NCBI GenBank assembly: GCA_010645155.1
Contig: CM021318.1
Coordinates: 402,411 to 466,410, forward strand
Length of the DNA stretch: 64,000 nt
Direction of reading: 5' to 3'
From: Tigriopus japonicus
Taxonomy: Eukaryota > Arthropoda > Copepoda > Harpacticoida > Harpacticidae
Shown here piece by piece: positions 33,745-57,337 of the stretch (the first letter of the stretch is position 1; every line of letters starts with the position of its first letter). Below the pieces are notes generated by a model. The model saw only the letters and a program-made list of their open reading frames with translations. It was not told the origin of the DNA and searched no databases. The translations under genes were made by a program, and so were the position numbers.

Positions 33745-35790
33745 CTCCTCCCCAAAAAACTCCAAATGAAGATACACAAACTCCGAATGATATCGTGTGT
33801 GATTGTCATCTCACAATACCTCGGCATAACCAACATGAGCACAAAATATCATTTTGTTTCATAAAAAGAACAGAACCATGCACAACTTCTGTTGGAACAA
33901 AATACAGATTTGTTTTTTACAATGACCGTCAATGCGTCAAATACTAAATTACAACACGTACAGTCCGTAAAAGTTGTTAAAGCGGCAAATTTTGTTCAAG
34001 AATGGGCAAAGTTATGTGGAATGCAAAACAATACGTTTTTAATCCAAGCTTTTTTGGGTTCAAACCACTTTTTTGTAATTGAACATCTGAAATGAAGAAA
34101 GCAACAACAAATATAGAACTTTTTTCCTTAGATAATTCTTTCCCGTTATGGTGTTATTTCAGTCTAGGTATTGTTAGAAAAGAAATTATTACTTTTTCTT
34201 ACACAACCTTTTTGAAGTGTTCAAATTGGAATGAATAAATAAATACACACACCATTTGCTTGTTCATTTACTGTATTTCCATTTCAAAAGGTTTTGAAGA
34301 TTCTTCCACATTTTAAGATGTCTTTTTTAAAGCTCTATTCGAATAAATACAACTTTATTTATTTTTGTTGGCAATATTAGGACCCGAAATTTGATTTTGG
34401 AATGGCATGAAAACAAGGAATGCCTTCAGTCCAGCCTGTAATTTGGGTTTGAATCAATTTGTAGTACTAAGTATAAATAAAGGAGCAATTTTGCTCCTGC
34501 AATTTCGTCACATCCACTCAAACATATCATGCTCACGTTCTAAAGGGAACAGGAACACTTCCATCTCCCGAAGTACAACATCTATAGTTGGGACTTCTTT
34601 ATTGTATGATTCTAATATCAAAAAGTATTATGCTTCACCGTCTGTCACGCATTTCATTGGAAACGTGCCTTTCATTCCTTTGTGTAAGAGAGTGACAAGT
34701 GGGTTCCCGAGTGCTCATCTCGTCTTTGGAGCAAGTCAGTCGGGGGTGGTCCGGAAAGGCAACATCAAAAAATATGGATATCCACAATAGTTAGTCCTTG
34801 ACAGAAGCTTCCAATAGTCTGTTCTTTGGTCCTAATGGACCACCACAGATTCACAGGGCTCTTCATCCATCTCCAAGATGGGTTGACATACCAAAGAAGA
34901 GAGGAGGATGAAATGACTATTTATTGTGACATCAGTTTTGAGGGCTCGAAGAGAGCGTACAATCTCTTGGAGAAAACGCAATTTCCTCGTTCCGTCCGGC
35001 ATTTCCAGGGTTGTTTTGACGATGTTGTCGACGTCTTTGTCAAAAATCTACGTCAAATAAAGTGGAAAAAACATGTGTGATTTGGATGCAAATGTGTCCC
35101 TTTTAAAGAGGGCATATTTTCACAAGGATTAAGGAATTGCAACAGAAATTGATTTGTGGGACAGACTTTGAAGTACGTACTGTGACGTCTGAAAAGCATA
35201 GATTAGAAAAGAGGGTACATTTCCAAGACTTGCAGCATTTCAAAATTCCTCAGGTAAAATAAAATCAGAAAAATAAAAAAATAAAAATAAATCAGGTAAG
35301 ATTAAATTTTCAGCATTCCTCGCCCCATTTAAGTATATCTGATTCAAAATCGGCTTCCCATGATTGGATCACTTTTCATTTTTGAAGTTTCAAACAGTTT
35401 ACTCCATATTGATCTCTCTGAATCGGTCAAAATAACCTTGAAAATGGCATTCGCAAGACTAAGAATGATATCCAAAGATCACCTTTACAATCTAATCAAT
35501 GGACTGGAAAGATCGTACACTTTTTTGACTTTTGCAGTTGTCAAAAGATGGCGTTAAGCTGATTAATTCGACATATCTGACAGATGGCATTGCATTCATG
35601 CTACTATGTTGATATTCAAATTTAAGGGGAATGCAAGCCTAAGAGCACTTGCAGCGCCATCTACCGTCGGATTTCTCGACTTATTTAGCTTAAAATTACC
35701 TTATAACATCTGCAAGAACTCAAAAAAGTAAACTGTATTGCTTTATGGGCCCAATGAAATATCTCTCAAGAACAATGTGTGCAAGAGAAC
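33745..35790. other. Intergenic with unassigned open frames
   Basis: Plus-strand frames 34407-34790 (127 aa) and 34826-35080 (84 aa) start with ATG but resemble nothing I recognise. They lack obvious splice context linking them. They may be fragments of an old element or chance frames. I see nothing else here. Confidence 0.4.
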
Positions 35791-35797
35791 ATCTTAC

Positions 35798-35925
35798 CTT
35801 TTACAATATTCGTAAACGTATATACCATCAAAGATCCCAAAGTTGTAATGGATGAGTGGTCTGATGAATTCAGCTGAGGATTTGAGAACCAAAATGGTTA
35901 GGGATGATGCCTCATAACTCAGGTA
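35798..35925 (-). CDS. Candidate exon downstream of the unknown Ser-rich gene
   Basis: The frame contains YLSYEASSLTILVLKSSAEF and HYNFGIFDGIYVYEYC, ends at a good donor (AAAAG/GTAAGA at 35798/35797) and has codon use like the coding exons. An acceptor-like TTTGAAG at 35926 would start it in phase 0, matching the phase-0 end of the exon at 36297. The pyrimidine tract is weak and I recognise no family, so this may be chance. Confidence 0.3.
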
Positions 35926-36296
35926 CTTCAAAGATTGATTGAGTTTGTTACTTAAGGAAAATGTTTTTGTTGGGTTTGATTGAAAATACAAAAATGTAAA
36001 TTCAACTCTGAAATCTTTGACAATCTTTATCAAATTTGTTGCAGGATGAGTTTGAGCTGACCTATCCCAAGCCCTTTTAGATGCCAAATCCCCAGCTGAA
36101 TTTGTCCGACAACATTATTCCTTTATATTGATGGCATTGAATTTGTTATGATGACGCACATGTCTTGCTACGGTAAAATCTGACCAATTGTCTTGACCCA
36201 ACAACACCAGTGGTAAACCTATCTACCAAACATTATTTGTACTGCAATATCATACCATTGCTCATCTCCATGGATAAAGACAAATAAGAAACACAC

Positions 36297-39200
36297 CTTC
36301 ATTAGTCTCCCGGCAACACTGTCTTCTTCCAATATCTCGCTTTGGCTGTCCAAAACCAAGGTTAAAGTACTAGTTTGCAAGCTCCTCGAGGATAATCCTC
36401 CACAATCACTGTTTTCACCCAAGGTTTGGGTATCCTCAGCGTTATCCTCATCATCGTCATCGTCACTGGAACTCTCTTCAGAAGTTGTGAACCGGTTGGA
36501 TATCATCGACACCTGGCGGGAAAAAGCCTCATCTTGCGAACTTGAACTTTCTGGGTGGTCTTCATTGGATACGGGCAACATGGAGAGGGACACACTCTGG
36601 TCAGATGACCGTTTCTGAAATCACAATATGAAGGCTATCATTATTACATTCCATATCTGTTAAATAATACGAGAAGGCACTCCATTTTAGAACATGCTTT
36701 ATTCTTGATCGAAACTACACGAGAACTTGTTTTTAGTGTGACCAAGAGAGGTTAGGAAAAGAGTGGAAAAGAACAATATCTTTTGGGAAATATACGTAAA
36801 GAGAAAGGTGTTTTCATAACAACGTTGTACGCCTTGACATTGTGCGAGCCTCTAGAGAGCAAGCAATGGTTAATGAAATTTGAGTTTGCATTTGAAAACT
36901 AATTGCTTTTGAAAGGACCAAATTACTTTGGGCGAGTTGACGGGGAAATTTTGATGCATTTCCTGCAAATTGTAATCCATTTCATATGAAGACACAAACA
37001 CGCGTGAGTGTCCGTTTGTTTAATTTGACATTCATTTTCTCTCGAAAGGGGAGAAAACGTGTCGCATGCTTTGCCATCTGACTTTGATAATCTGGAGCCC
37101 ATTTTGTTAATTGTCACAAGCCCTTAAAGGGCAATGAGAAAAACAAAAAAAAATCTGTAATGCAGTAATGCCAATATACCGTGTTTTCCAAAAGAAACGG
37201 AACAATTAACTTTATCATCTCTAACTCATGATTGAATCCATATTTGAAACTTACATTCATTGCATATAATCAACCAAAAACTTCTGACTTAAAGAGTCAG
37301 AAAAACTTTTTTCTGTAGTTCAATATTTAATCGACGGCGGCTTTTTCCGTGAAGGGTCATTTTAAAAAACAGAGCGTTTGTGACTTCGATTTTTTTCCTT
37401 CTCAAAATTTGGCTAAAATCGGATGTAAGGTGACATAAAAGGAAAAAAAACAAAAAGAAAGCTTTAAAATTGCGCCTATTTCCCACTTTTTTGCGAGATC
37501 AACCATATCTGATTTGCGGGCAAAGTTTGATGTTCCGTTTTCATGAATCCCCCGGCATCTCAGATGTGAGGAGTTTAATTGAAAAACAAAACTTTTTAAT
37601 ACGCTGCATTGAGCTCGAATTGCAAATGTCAGATACAAAGCAGACTCCCAAAATCTGGTTATTACAACAAACAAAGATATAAAACTAATCCCGAGTCATG
37701 TATTGCAGTTGTACTTTTGAAAATCAAGCCATTCAATGATGTTTTTTTGACAAGTGTACTTAAGTTCCTGGACTCCCATTTTTTTTTAAATAGAGTCATG
37801 AATTGAGAAAATGCATAAGGTTTTTGAAACCGTGAAGTACAATTGCTTTTCTAACAATCAAAGTCAAACCAAATGTCAGCTTAACCATCTATGGACATTT
37901 AAGAAGCAAAGCTTTTGTGAAAAAAATCCCTGCGCTCTTTCTTAGCAATGGCCATGACAGCTAAGCACAAGAGGGAAGAGAATTCAGCAGCCCTGCAATT
38001 TCATATCCAATAACATTGTTGTCATCACCAATTGCATCAATATGTCCAAGGGAATAGATTTTCATTCTCTTATTGTCTTTTAAAGTTTTAAACATAATTT
38101 TACAGGTAATGCAGCCTTCAATCACTTGAAACACACTAATAGTTCATTTTGGACACCTTCATTAAGGTTCTAGGCCCTTCAGTTTCTCAAAAGTTGCTAT
38201 CTTGATCTCATATTTTGGAAAATTTGTTCAGCTTAGGGAGTACTTGTGCATCCTTTTGGGAACGGCGAGCAGTTGCGAGCCAAATCAACTACATGGCGTT
38301 GGATATGGTTGTACTCTTTCAAATATAGAGCTCTAGACTCGTCTTGATCTTGTTGCCCCAATCCTCGTACATTTCGTAAAATAAATTACACTCCATACTT
38401 CGAGTCTTCTAAAGGCCAGCTTTGATGCTATTGTGTTTAAGAATTGCTAAATCCTTGTGTGACCATAAAATAGGGTAAAAAATCTCCCCAATACACCAGA
38501 TATTGTTTTTACCGCCAGATGGTTCTGATTATTGCTGCAGCTCTGCATTGAAGCATAACTTTGCGTTATAAAGAAGGCGTCAAGGAAGACGCAAAGGTGA
38601 TCATTTTAAACACGAGAATGCCCTCTAAAGACAACAATTTAATCATAAGCAGTTCCATCTAAGTCACAAAAACACGGATGTTCTTTACAATCCTTCAAAA
38701 GGAAATCCGTTAGTCCAAAGGAAGTGAATTAAAACTGAGATTGCTGAAACTCGGCATGAAATGTAGCTAAATAGTTAGCACTAGTTCTGGTTCTGGTTTT
38801 CCCGAAAAAAAAAATTCGAATGGGAAAAAAAAATGAAGCATGATGAGTTGAGATGTTATGTTAGCCGTTTTCAAATTCAATTCAAAACCATAAAGATTTA
38901 CTGCGTTGAAAAAAATGTTAAACCTGAACCTTCCGGTCTATTTTCCAAAGAACTCCTCCAAAATACATTGAAGTGCAAAAAGGCATTCAAAACGCAAATA
39001 AAAATTATTGGCATGAAATTCCTAGGCCCAATCATCAGGCAACCATAATTCTACATATCAACCAATCGATGCGGGCAGTCAAAATGCGTTCTTATATTTT
39101 CAGTTTTGACAAAATTAAACTCATCATTGGCGTCTCTTCATGAATATATCAATAATATACAAGTCATTAGAAGCCATTGAACTGAATGTGATTAACTTCA

Positions 39201-40363
39201 GTTATTCGAACACTTGAATGAATTATCCAAGAAATGTAGTAATGAAAATAGCTCAAACCATTTACTTTGAAAAGATATTTTGGAGGCAGATTCGAGGTTA
39301 TTTAAAATTAAAGGACGTTGACAGACAGAAGCCACAAAAAGAGTAGAAAAAAAATTACCTTTTAAAATTGCGTTTGTGAGATCAGTTTTCATTTTCGAAC
39401 ACGGCGAAAATGAGACTTTTGCTTGGCAACGTCAGGATCTCACTTTAGAAGGAAGTGAAAATGAATGTCCGTGACAGGTTTGCCCGTTTGTTACCTTATC
39501 GTCATTCTAGAAACACTTAAACTAATGGATTGGTAACAAATTGCTAATTTTATTATATTTTTTAATCTTTCGTACGTTCTGGAGCAAGGTAGATTTTGGT
39601 CAAGAAAATATGATTATGAATCATTTTACTTACCACCCCAAATGATCCGCGTTCAATTTTCGCGACTGAGCGTTGAACAAAAGAGGGAACATCGTCATAA
39701 TTCGAATGTCTCCGCAAAATGACCTTATTTGAATTGGTCTGGGATAGATCTCCAAATTCCGACGAGGTCGACGATATCGACAAGATCTGTGCTTGAACGG
39801 GTTCCCGTTGAATATCGGATGAAGTCCGTTGATTTGGTCGCAGACTACCCCGTCTAAAAATCCGACTTTCATTTGACTCCGGGGTAACATTGACGGATCT
39901 GAATCATTTAAAATTGAAATTCTTTTAATGTGAGCTCGGATAACACTCTATTTTTGTGGTAGTAGTCCAAAGCTTGTTATTAGTGTGGCCAAACAATGGC
40001 AGATTTTGAAAATCATTTGACGCAAACTAGGTCAAAAATTGCGAAAAGCTTTTCTTTTTCTTTTTATGAGTCTTCGTTTTTGTTAAATGACTTATAAAAG
40101 TTGTACAATCCAAAAATTCAAGCACAAATGTAATGAAAAAATCACTTCCCTTCCTTTTTATTTGGAAAAAAATCAAAATGTTGAAAACAAAGAAAGGCCA
40201 AAAGCATCATTTTTGGTGCACCACGTGTCTTGCAGCTTTGCTTCGACTTGACTCATTAATCATTAGCCCAACAGATTGGCAAAAAACGGAACGATCACTC
40301 TGGAACTCACCCTGAATTTTGCGTGAAGAATCCCTTCAAACTGTTCCTCCAGGTTGAAGTCAT
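36297..40363 (-). CDS. Unrecognised Ser/Asp-rich protein, N-terminal exons (partial)
   Basis: Three minus-strand exons join in phase: 40363-40311 (53 nt, begins ATG, in-frame TAG a few codons upstream), 39898-39634 (265 nt) and 36614-36297 (318 nt). All have GT/AG borders. The 212 aa seen begin MTSTWRNSLKGFFTQNS and contain basic-Ser patches (FRRGSLRP, LRRHSNYDD), VPSFVQRSVAKIERG, and a strongly acidic Ser/Asp run (SEESSSDDDDDED). It looks intrinsically disordered, with several likely AGC-kinase sites (RRxS). No membrane segment or folded domain is visible. The gene continues beyond 36297, and one possible further exon is 35925-35798. I do not recognise the family. It is head to head with the K2P channel gene, 3 kb apart. 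Confidence 0.6.
37174..37560 (+). mobile_element. Tc1/mariner-like remnant (TATACCGTGTTTTCCAAAAG)
   Basis: The left end resembles the mariner terminus and matches TATACCGGGTATTTCAAAAG at 50486. Internal DNA (CGGCTTTTTCCGTGAAG, CTCAAAATTTGGCTAAAATC) matches the reverse strand of about 50570-50740. So the copies share one terminus and carry the interior in opposite orientation. No transposase frame is present. Confidence 0.45.
38255..38330. mobile_element. Half copy of the 18.7-kb palindromic MITE
   Basis: GGGAACGGCGAGCAGTTGCG, ACATGGCGTTGGATATG and GTTGTACTCT correspond in order to one arm of 18659-19120 in diverged form. Confidence 0.4.
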
Positions 40364-43349
40364 GTTGCAGGGTCTACACTAAGGAGAAAGTTCTTCTCTT
40401 ATCTCGGCCTTTGGGGAAGTTTTCAGAGCCTCTTTAAGAATTCTGCCAGCATGTTTGCCCATGTGAAATACCCTCTGTACTTCAAGCTAAAGTTCCAGCT
40501 GGAACGGGTGTTGTTGCGTTTCTTTGTTCGAATCTTAAGAGGAAGTCAGAATTTTTGATAGCAAACCCATCTCATCACACTTCCGCAGTCGGCACATTTT
40601 CTTCGTGAGTAGACAAGGTCGATCTTGAACATTGATGCATTGTTTGAGAGTCAGTAGGCCCTGGGGAGTTTTCAAATTCTATTTTAACTGTTGTTCGAAC
40701 AGCATTCGTAAGGGACTGCAAGTCTGCAAATAAACCAAGGTTTTGCGGTTGGTGATGAGGAGAGAGGTTATGGGACTCGTTTGTGGTACGTTGAATTTGG
40801 TAGAGTTGCTATGCTTAAGAAATGGCCTTGTGGAAAGATCTGCTTTGAGAGCTAGCAAAGAAATATCCGGGTGTTAAATGGAGAAGTGAGAACTACTTAC
40901 GGAGAAAAGGACTAAAATGAGAAGTCTGTATGTTTATTCCACCTCAATGATGGCACATCTTTTCCTCGAAAGTAAAAAGTTTTCACGACTCTGTCATTTC
41001 CATGTCAGAAATGCCATCTCCTTTTGTCAAATAATGCATTATATTTATCTGAGTCACGCAACTTATCAAAATTTCACATGTCATTTATAACTCAGAACCT
41101 GAGAGTTAGTGAAGGAGCAAGAAGTAACAGGTTGCCGGGCAGGTACATTTAACGTCCACATATTAGAGATATTTTTTTTACCAAGCAATGCCATTGCAAA
41201 ACGTGTGTTGGAGTCGCTAAAGGACACAAGGACCATGTCAAAAACAAAAAAGGCGATGCCTAAGAAAAATTCCAGAAAAATTCAAAGAAGGTACTTTACA
41301 TATGTGCAGAAAGAAGCTAAGGCTCCAAAACGGTGAGTTATTGATCAAAACATTTATTCATATGTCACCGTTGTAGATCAATATGAAATCTAAAAAGCAG
41401 ACAAATGAAGAATGGTTTTGAAAGTCAACGGTTTCCAATGAATGTGATAGTTTATTTTTTATTTCCTTTTGCTTGTTTTGCGTATGATAGCCATAAAATC
41501 TTGAGGATAAAACTAAATCACTCCACCCAAAACGGTTTTGAAAAATACAACTCGAGGCTGGTGGTCTTAACATGTGAAGGTTTAAAACAAAAATAAACAT
41601 ATTGCTCCGTTTTATTTCCATTGGATTTGATTGTAGTGATTCGGCCAATACTACAAAATAGCATTTTGAATGAGATCCTGGATTTAGTCATTCTTGACCA
41701 AGTGCAAAATGCAAGATGTTTCGTTGCCTTCAGGGTGGGGAAAAATATTCAAGAAAAAAAGTTTCCTTTGCATGTCTTTTTTTTAGTTTTTGTTACAACC
41801 GTGGAACATAGGTCAAGAAAGGAAAGTTTTGTAACAAAAAATACCATTTACTTGAGTGGAAGAAAAAGAAATGTATAAAGCTGAAAAACAAACACGAAAA
41901 ATAAGAAGCATATCAGTCTAAATCATATCATGTATAACATTATTCCTGATCAGCCCACTTTTCTAGGGTTGTCTAAATCTACCAAATGTAACTCGTTGGT
42001 TGATCAAGTATCCTGTAAATGTTAGATAGATGTAAACATTATCTAAATGATTTCATTACAATAATTCCTCAACTAGCAAACGTTTGTCAAGACTCAAGTT
42101 TCTAAACAAGAGAAGGGGAGTTTTTGTAGTTCTGTGAAACTATACATCAAACTATGACTCTAGGTATTGTTGAAAATGAAACGTTTACCACGGTCATTGG
42201 ACAGCAATGCTAAGAATGTCCATTCAGAGAAATCAGCATAGGTCTCCCGTACCGTATTCTTGTATGAATCTTCCTCTTTCCCAAATCTAAAATTAGTTTG
42301 ACTCGACAAAGATCATCTCATGAATCGACACGGTTGGATGCGATCATAGTACTATGGATGGGTTGAATAGGAAGTTCGAACTCACCCTCGTAGAGTCCCA
42401 CTAGCGTTATCAGAGTCCAGTAGCATGGTTGTTTTTAATGTGGGTGAGATTCCCAACCGAATTGTTGCCAAGTACTTAGATCGATTCGTCAAATGAGTCA
42501 CTCATTGGTTCTCTGCGGGTGCAGTGTCGCTCATATTTAGTCACCATTGCTAAACGAAAACACGTGTCCCAAGGTTGAAGATTCAACACGTTTCGAGTCA
42601 AAACTTGCATCTAGAGTAGTTTGTAATTGGAGAATTTTAGAGATAAAATTTGGATGATTTGACACGGTTGGCCCTGAAGGGGGCCAAAAACGAGGGGTTG
42701 AACACCACTTCCAATTGCAAGCTAGCTTTCAGTTCTACTTTTGCACTCCAACGAACGCACGTGTTTTCTGTGCATTCTGAATAACTCTCAACGATGATGA
42801 AAACAAAACTTCGAACGGAGGTTCGATTTACCATTGAACCTTTATGGACAAACATGATAACGGAATTGCCAGAAGTTGGTGAAGTGTTTTTGTCTGTCAA
42901 AGTTCTACCAGAAGTGATTTGAAGGCAAAACCGGTAATATATCGGACTATTTCATCATCAAGTGCTTGGTGATCTAACTTGATGTCATAGTTGTGAGTGT
43001 TGGTAAACAAGTTTCAAGCGACCAAGAAAGCCTTTGAGAGATTTTTCCAAGTAAGGCCTGATAAGTCCGTCGAGAACGAGATATCCGCATATTTAATCGC
43101 CATGGATCATTATTGCTCAATTACAGCTCGATCAGCACTAAGCTGATGTCATGAGCCTGTACTCACCATGAGATAATATAGAAACAAATCTTCTCACTGA
43201 TTTCATTGATAATTCAGGTCACCGACGAACATCTCTCCCGTGAACATTCCTGACGTGTTTCTGAATTTGGATCCCCCCAAACCTGCCGGAAATCCCATGG
43301 TAGTACAATCTCAGTGAAGTGAGTGTCTCCAAAAGGTGTGAGTGACAAG
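40364..43349. other. Intergenic between divergent genes
   Basis: This holds the 5' regions of the unknown minus-strand gene and of the K2P gene. A LINE tail resembling the others (TAACTCGTTGGTTGATCAAG) lies at about 41930-42060. Plus frames 41109-41336 and 41621-41878 are K/R-rich and unrecognised. I see no other gene. Confidence 0.5.
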
Positions 43350-54336
<10,987 letters not shown>

Positions 54337-54367
54337 GCATAAATTTGACTTGCCATAGAATTACATA

Positions 54368-54373
54368 TTTATT
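54368..54373 (-). terminator. ABITRAM polyadenylation signal AATAAA
   Basis: The minus strand has AATAAA about 30 nt after the ABITRAM stop at 54402. Cleavage 15-25 nt further on would fall close to, or past, the K2P stop codon on the other strand (54336). Confidence 0.55.
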
Positions 54374-54401
54374 TATCAATAATACAACCGAAACAGAATG
54401 G

Positions 54402-56220
54402 CTAAGAAGCCGAGAATGACAATTGACTGTACTCTTCTTCCGTGACCATTCGCTCTTTGAGTTGGCTGAGGCCTTCCGGCAGCTTTGGCATGATGATGGC
54501 CACAAAACCTGGCCCAAAAGGCTGATCCACCATAATTTGAGGGTCTTCGATGACTTTGGGATTGATTTCGATTAGTTTGCCTTTGACTTGACTCCTCAAA
54601 GGATATCTTTCGCCGTTGTCGCATTCGATCCAAGCCAAGATGGCATTCTCATCCACAACTTGGGCACCCCTCTTGGATTTTCCTTTCACATCCAGATTAT
54701 CCAGCCTTCAATCAAGTGTAAATGCATTGGTAGTTTTGGTGGGACAAAGCAATTGCTAAGAATGGCAAGCTCGCTTTTTAAATTCCCTTAGTTGTGAAAG
54801 ATGAAAGTAAGTCGACAAATATAAGCGTCGAGGCATCATGTTGCATTGCACATAAATGTTTAATTCAAACTTTTCCTAAGCGGGTGAGTCATGAAGAGCC
54901 AAAATTTGGGATAGGCTGAATTCGAGACTTTTCAGTCAAGAAATGTTCAAAAGTTTGTCTGACACAAAGGGTCTCTATGGGATGAGTAACTAGAGGTTTA
55001 CAACTCTAATTTAGAGGCTTTCAACGAGATAAATCTTTGTTAAATACAAAATTGAATCTTCATGCTTTGGATCTCCCATTCGACAGAGTTCGTTGGCTTT
55101 ATTAGATCATTCCAATTTGTCTTCAATACCAAACACCGAATACTTTTATTCATCTTTCGTGACTATCAGGATCCACTTTAAATGGTGATCGGCAAGGTAC
55201 ACGAACAAAGGTCGGGCAAAAACATACGCAAACTAAGTAAATTCGAGTGTTTTTTGTATCAAAAAGTCTTCGCCACACGTAAGATTCATCGTGCATTTAT
55301 CTATGGCCATTAAAAGAAGTTCTTTCAATCCGAACTGACAATCCCAAATGCGAAATATTTACTATTAATTGACTTGCCTCCTAATTAATTTTTAGAACCT
55401 TCGCTAACGTTCTAATCCTGAAATTCGTCCTATTCAATTAACACAACTTTTTTGCTACGCTCCTTTTTATTTATATTAACTCGATTTATTACACTTTCAA
55501 ATTGGTTTAATAACTTCATTGAGATCATCAGATTGAGCTTTGGCGAAGAAAGAAAACTATCTTAAAAGATGGCTGCACCTTGTAGATGTCATTGAGGTAA
55601 GAAAAGTGGCACCAATCTGACTTCCAGTTATAAAATACTACATTCATTATTGAATGCATGTATCATTAAGACTTGTTTGAAACGTTATTGTTTGCTCATA
55701 TACTTAATCGGTGCACCCAGTACTACACCTAATCGTAAAGTAAAAGTTAAGTCCAAACATGCATGTGTAACCGGTAATCACCGATGTCAAAGATGAGTGA
55801 CGTCACATTTGACCAAATTTAAACCTAACCTAACCTAACTAAACCTAACCTAACCTAACTAAACCTAACCTAACCTAACTTAAACCTAACCTAACCTATT
55901 TTAAACCTACTTTAACTTCATTAACGATTAGAACATGCATGTGCTTACCGATTGATTCGATTGGTCACCTGAAAGTTTAATCGCTCGACTTTGAGGCCTT
56001 TCTGATGAATCGCGTGATGAGGAGACAAGCACACTAAACATATTCGATTAGAATGCACCAAGATCAGACCGGCTTCTTTTGACGAATCCTTGTCTACCTT
56101 GGGCTCGGGACGGGTATAAAAACGCGTGTAGTATCGTTGTTCCACGCTTAATGGTTCCAGGCCCGAATCTTGATCTAGTAGACTCTTTTCAATAGGCGGA
56201 ATCTCGATCTGTTCACTCAT
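54402..56220 (-). CDS. ABITRAM: ABITRAM (FAM206/Simiate) actin-binding nuclear protein (complete, two exons)
   Basis: The vertebrate protein binds actin and is concentrated in nuclear speckles, with a role in neuronal filopodia and transcription. Exons are 56220-55949 (272 nt) and 54705-54402 (304 nt), phase 2, GT/AG, giving 191 aa (human 181). Landmarks are RYYTRFYTRPEPK, VHSNRICLVCLSPHHA, VKGKSKRGAQVVDENAIL, ECDNGERYPLRSQVKGKLIE, FVAIIMPKLPEGL and TEEEYSQL, which follow the human protein along its length. The first exon would also fit a donor at 55969, but only the 55949 donor keeps the frame. The ATG at 56220 gives a sensible N-terminus, although the frame is open further upstream. The 1.2-kb intron holds the TTAGG-like array. 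Confidence 0.92.
55821..55898 (-). repeat. Interstitial telomere-like array (TTAGG)n
   Basis: On the plus strand a 20-bp unit AAACCTAACCTAACCTAACT is repeated three times, followed by further CCTAA copies to about 55898. Read on the minus strand it is TTAGG, the canonical arthropod telomere repeat, with a regular TTT/AGT interruption. It lies in the ABITRAM intron. Confidence 0.85.
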
Positions 56221-57337
56221 TTTGATTTGTTTGAGGCATGAGAAAACGCTGAAGCATGTGTGCATTTGTTTTTGTTTTGGCGTAGAGAAGAGAATAAGGA
56301 TAGAGTGTAAACTCACCAGCTGACGTTAAGAGATTATGCCAAAATATAACTTTGACGTAATTTTTCAGCTTTTTGTGTGGTTGCTTTTACGGCAAATAGC
56401 CTTAAAAGCTTGAATATCTACTGATGGACCTTACGTTTTCCAAATCGACATGAAACGCTTTGGGTTTAAGCTGGCAGTCTTTCTATGTCTGTGTGCCCCT
56501 TGATTTATCAATTGCAGATGTTTTTTATCAATTCATCCCCGCGAACTTGATTTGAAACATGAAGCATTCTGACCCATCCATATGAAACTGGTTGAATAAA
56601 ACTTTAGGATTGAACATGAATGGTTTTTCATAGTTCATAAGGAGCTTCATGCCTTTGGGCAACATCTTGAATGAAATAGCTACGCCAAAATTTCCACATT
56701 AACGCCATTTCAAAGGAAAACAATATCTCCCCATCCGCAGTATTTCGACGATGATTTTTCATTTAGAACCTTTTAAGGGTTAATTTTGATGGTTTGGTGA
56801 ATACACTTTGATTTTGTCCCCTTTTCTGCACTTTTGCGTAGACTAGGCACATACAACTTTTTTTAAACACGTTTTCACGCCTTCAAGGAATAAACCCTGA
56901 GCTGATATAAATAAATAATGGCAACAACTCTGAGCCTGAAAGTAAAAACCTAACATTCTTGGTCTAAATCCGTTCACAAACTCGAAGTCATCCCAAATCT
57001 TGACCCACGTGAAAAAACTAGAGCCAACCAAACCATCAAGTCGTTCTTTTTAACATTGCCAATTGGCATACCTGATGTATCCTTTTTCACCTGTTGACAC
57101 ATCACAAGAGAGAGAAGTGGACGACTACGTATGAAGTGGCATTGAACCAACCAACCAACCCACCCTCACTCCACCCAATCCACTACCAATCTGCTGTCCT
57201 GAATCTCAGCATCGAATCGTGTTCTAGTTTAGAATCCAAGCAGGTTGTTGGTTGGATGGCGACATTATCCTCAATTTAGTGTGTGTTTTTGTGAGTGACC
57301 CCCTCAACGGACAAACAAGAAAGACTAAGATAATTGA

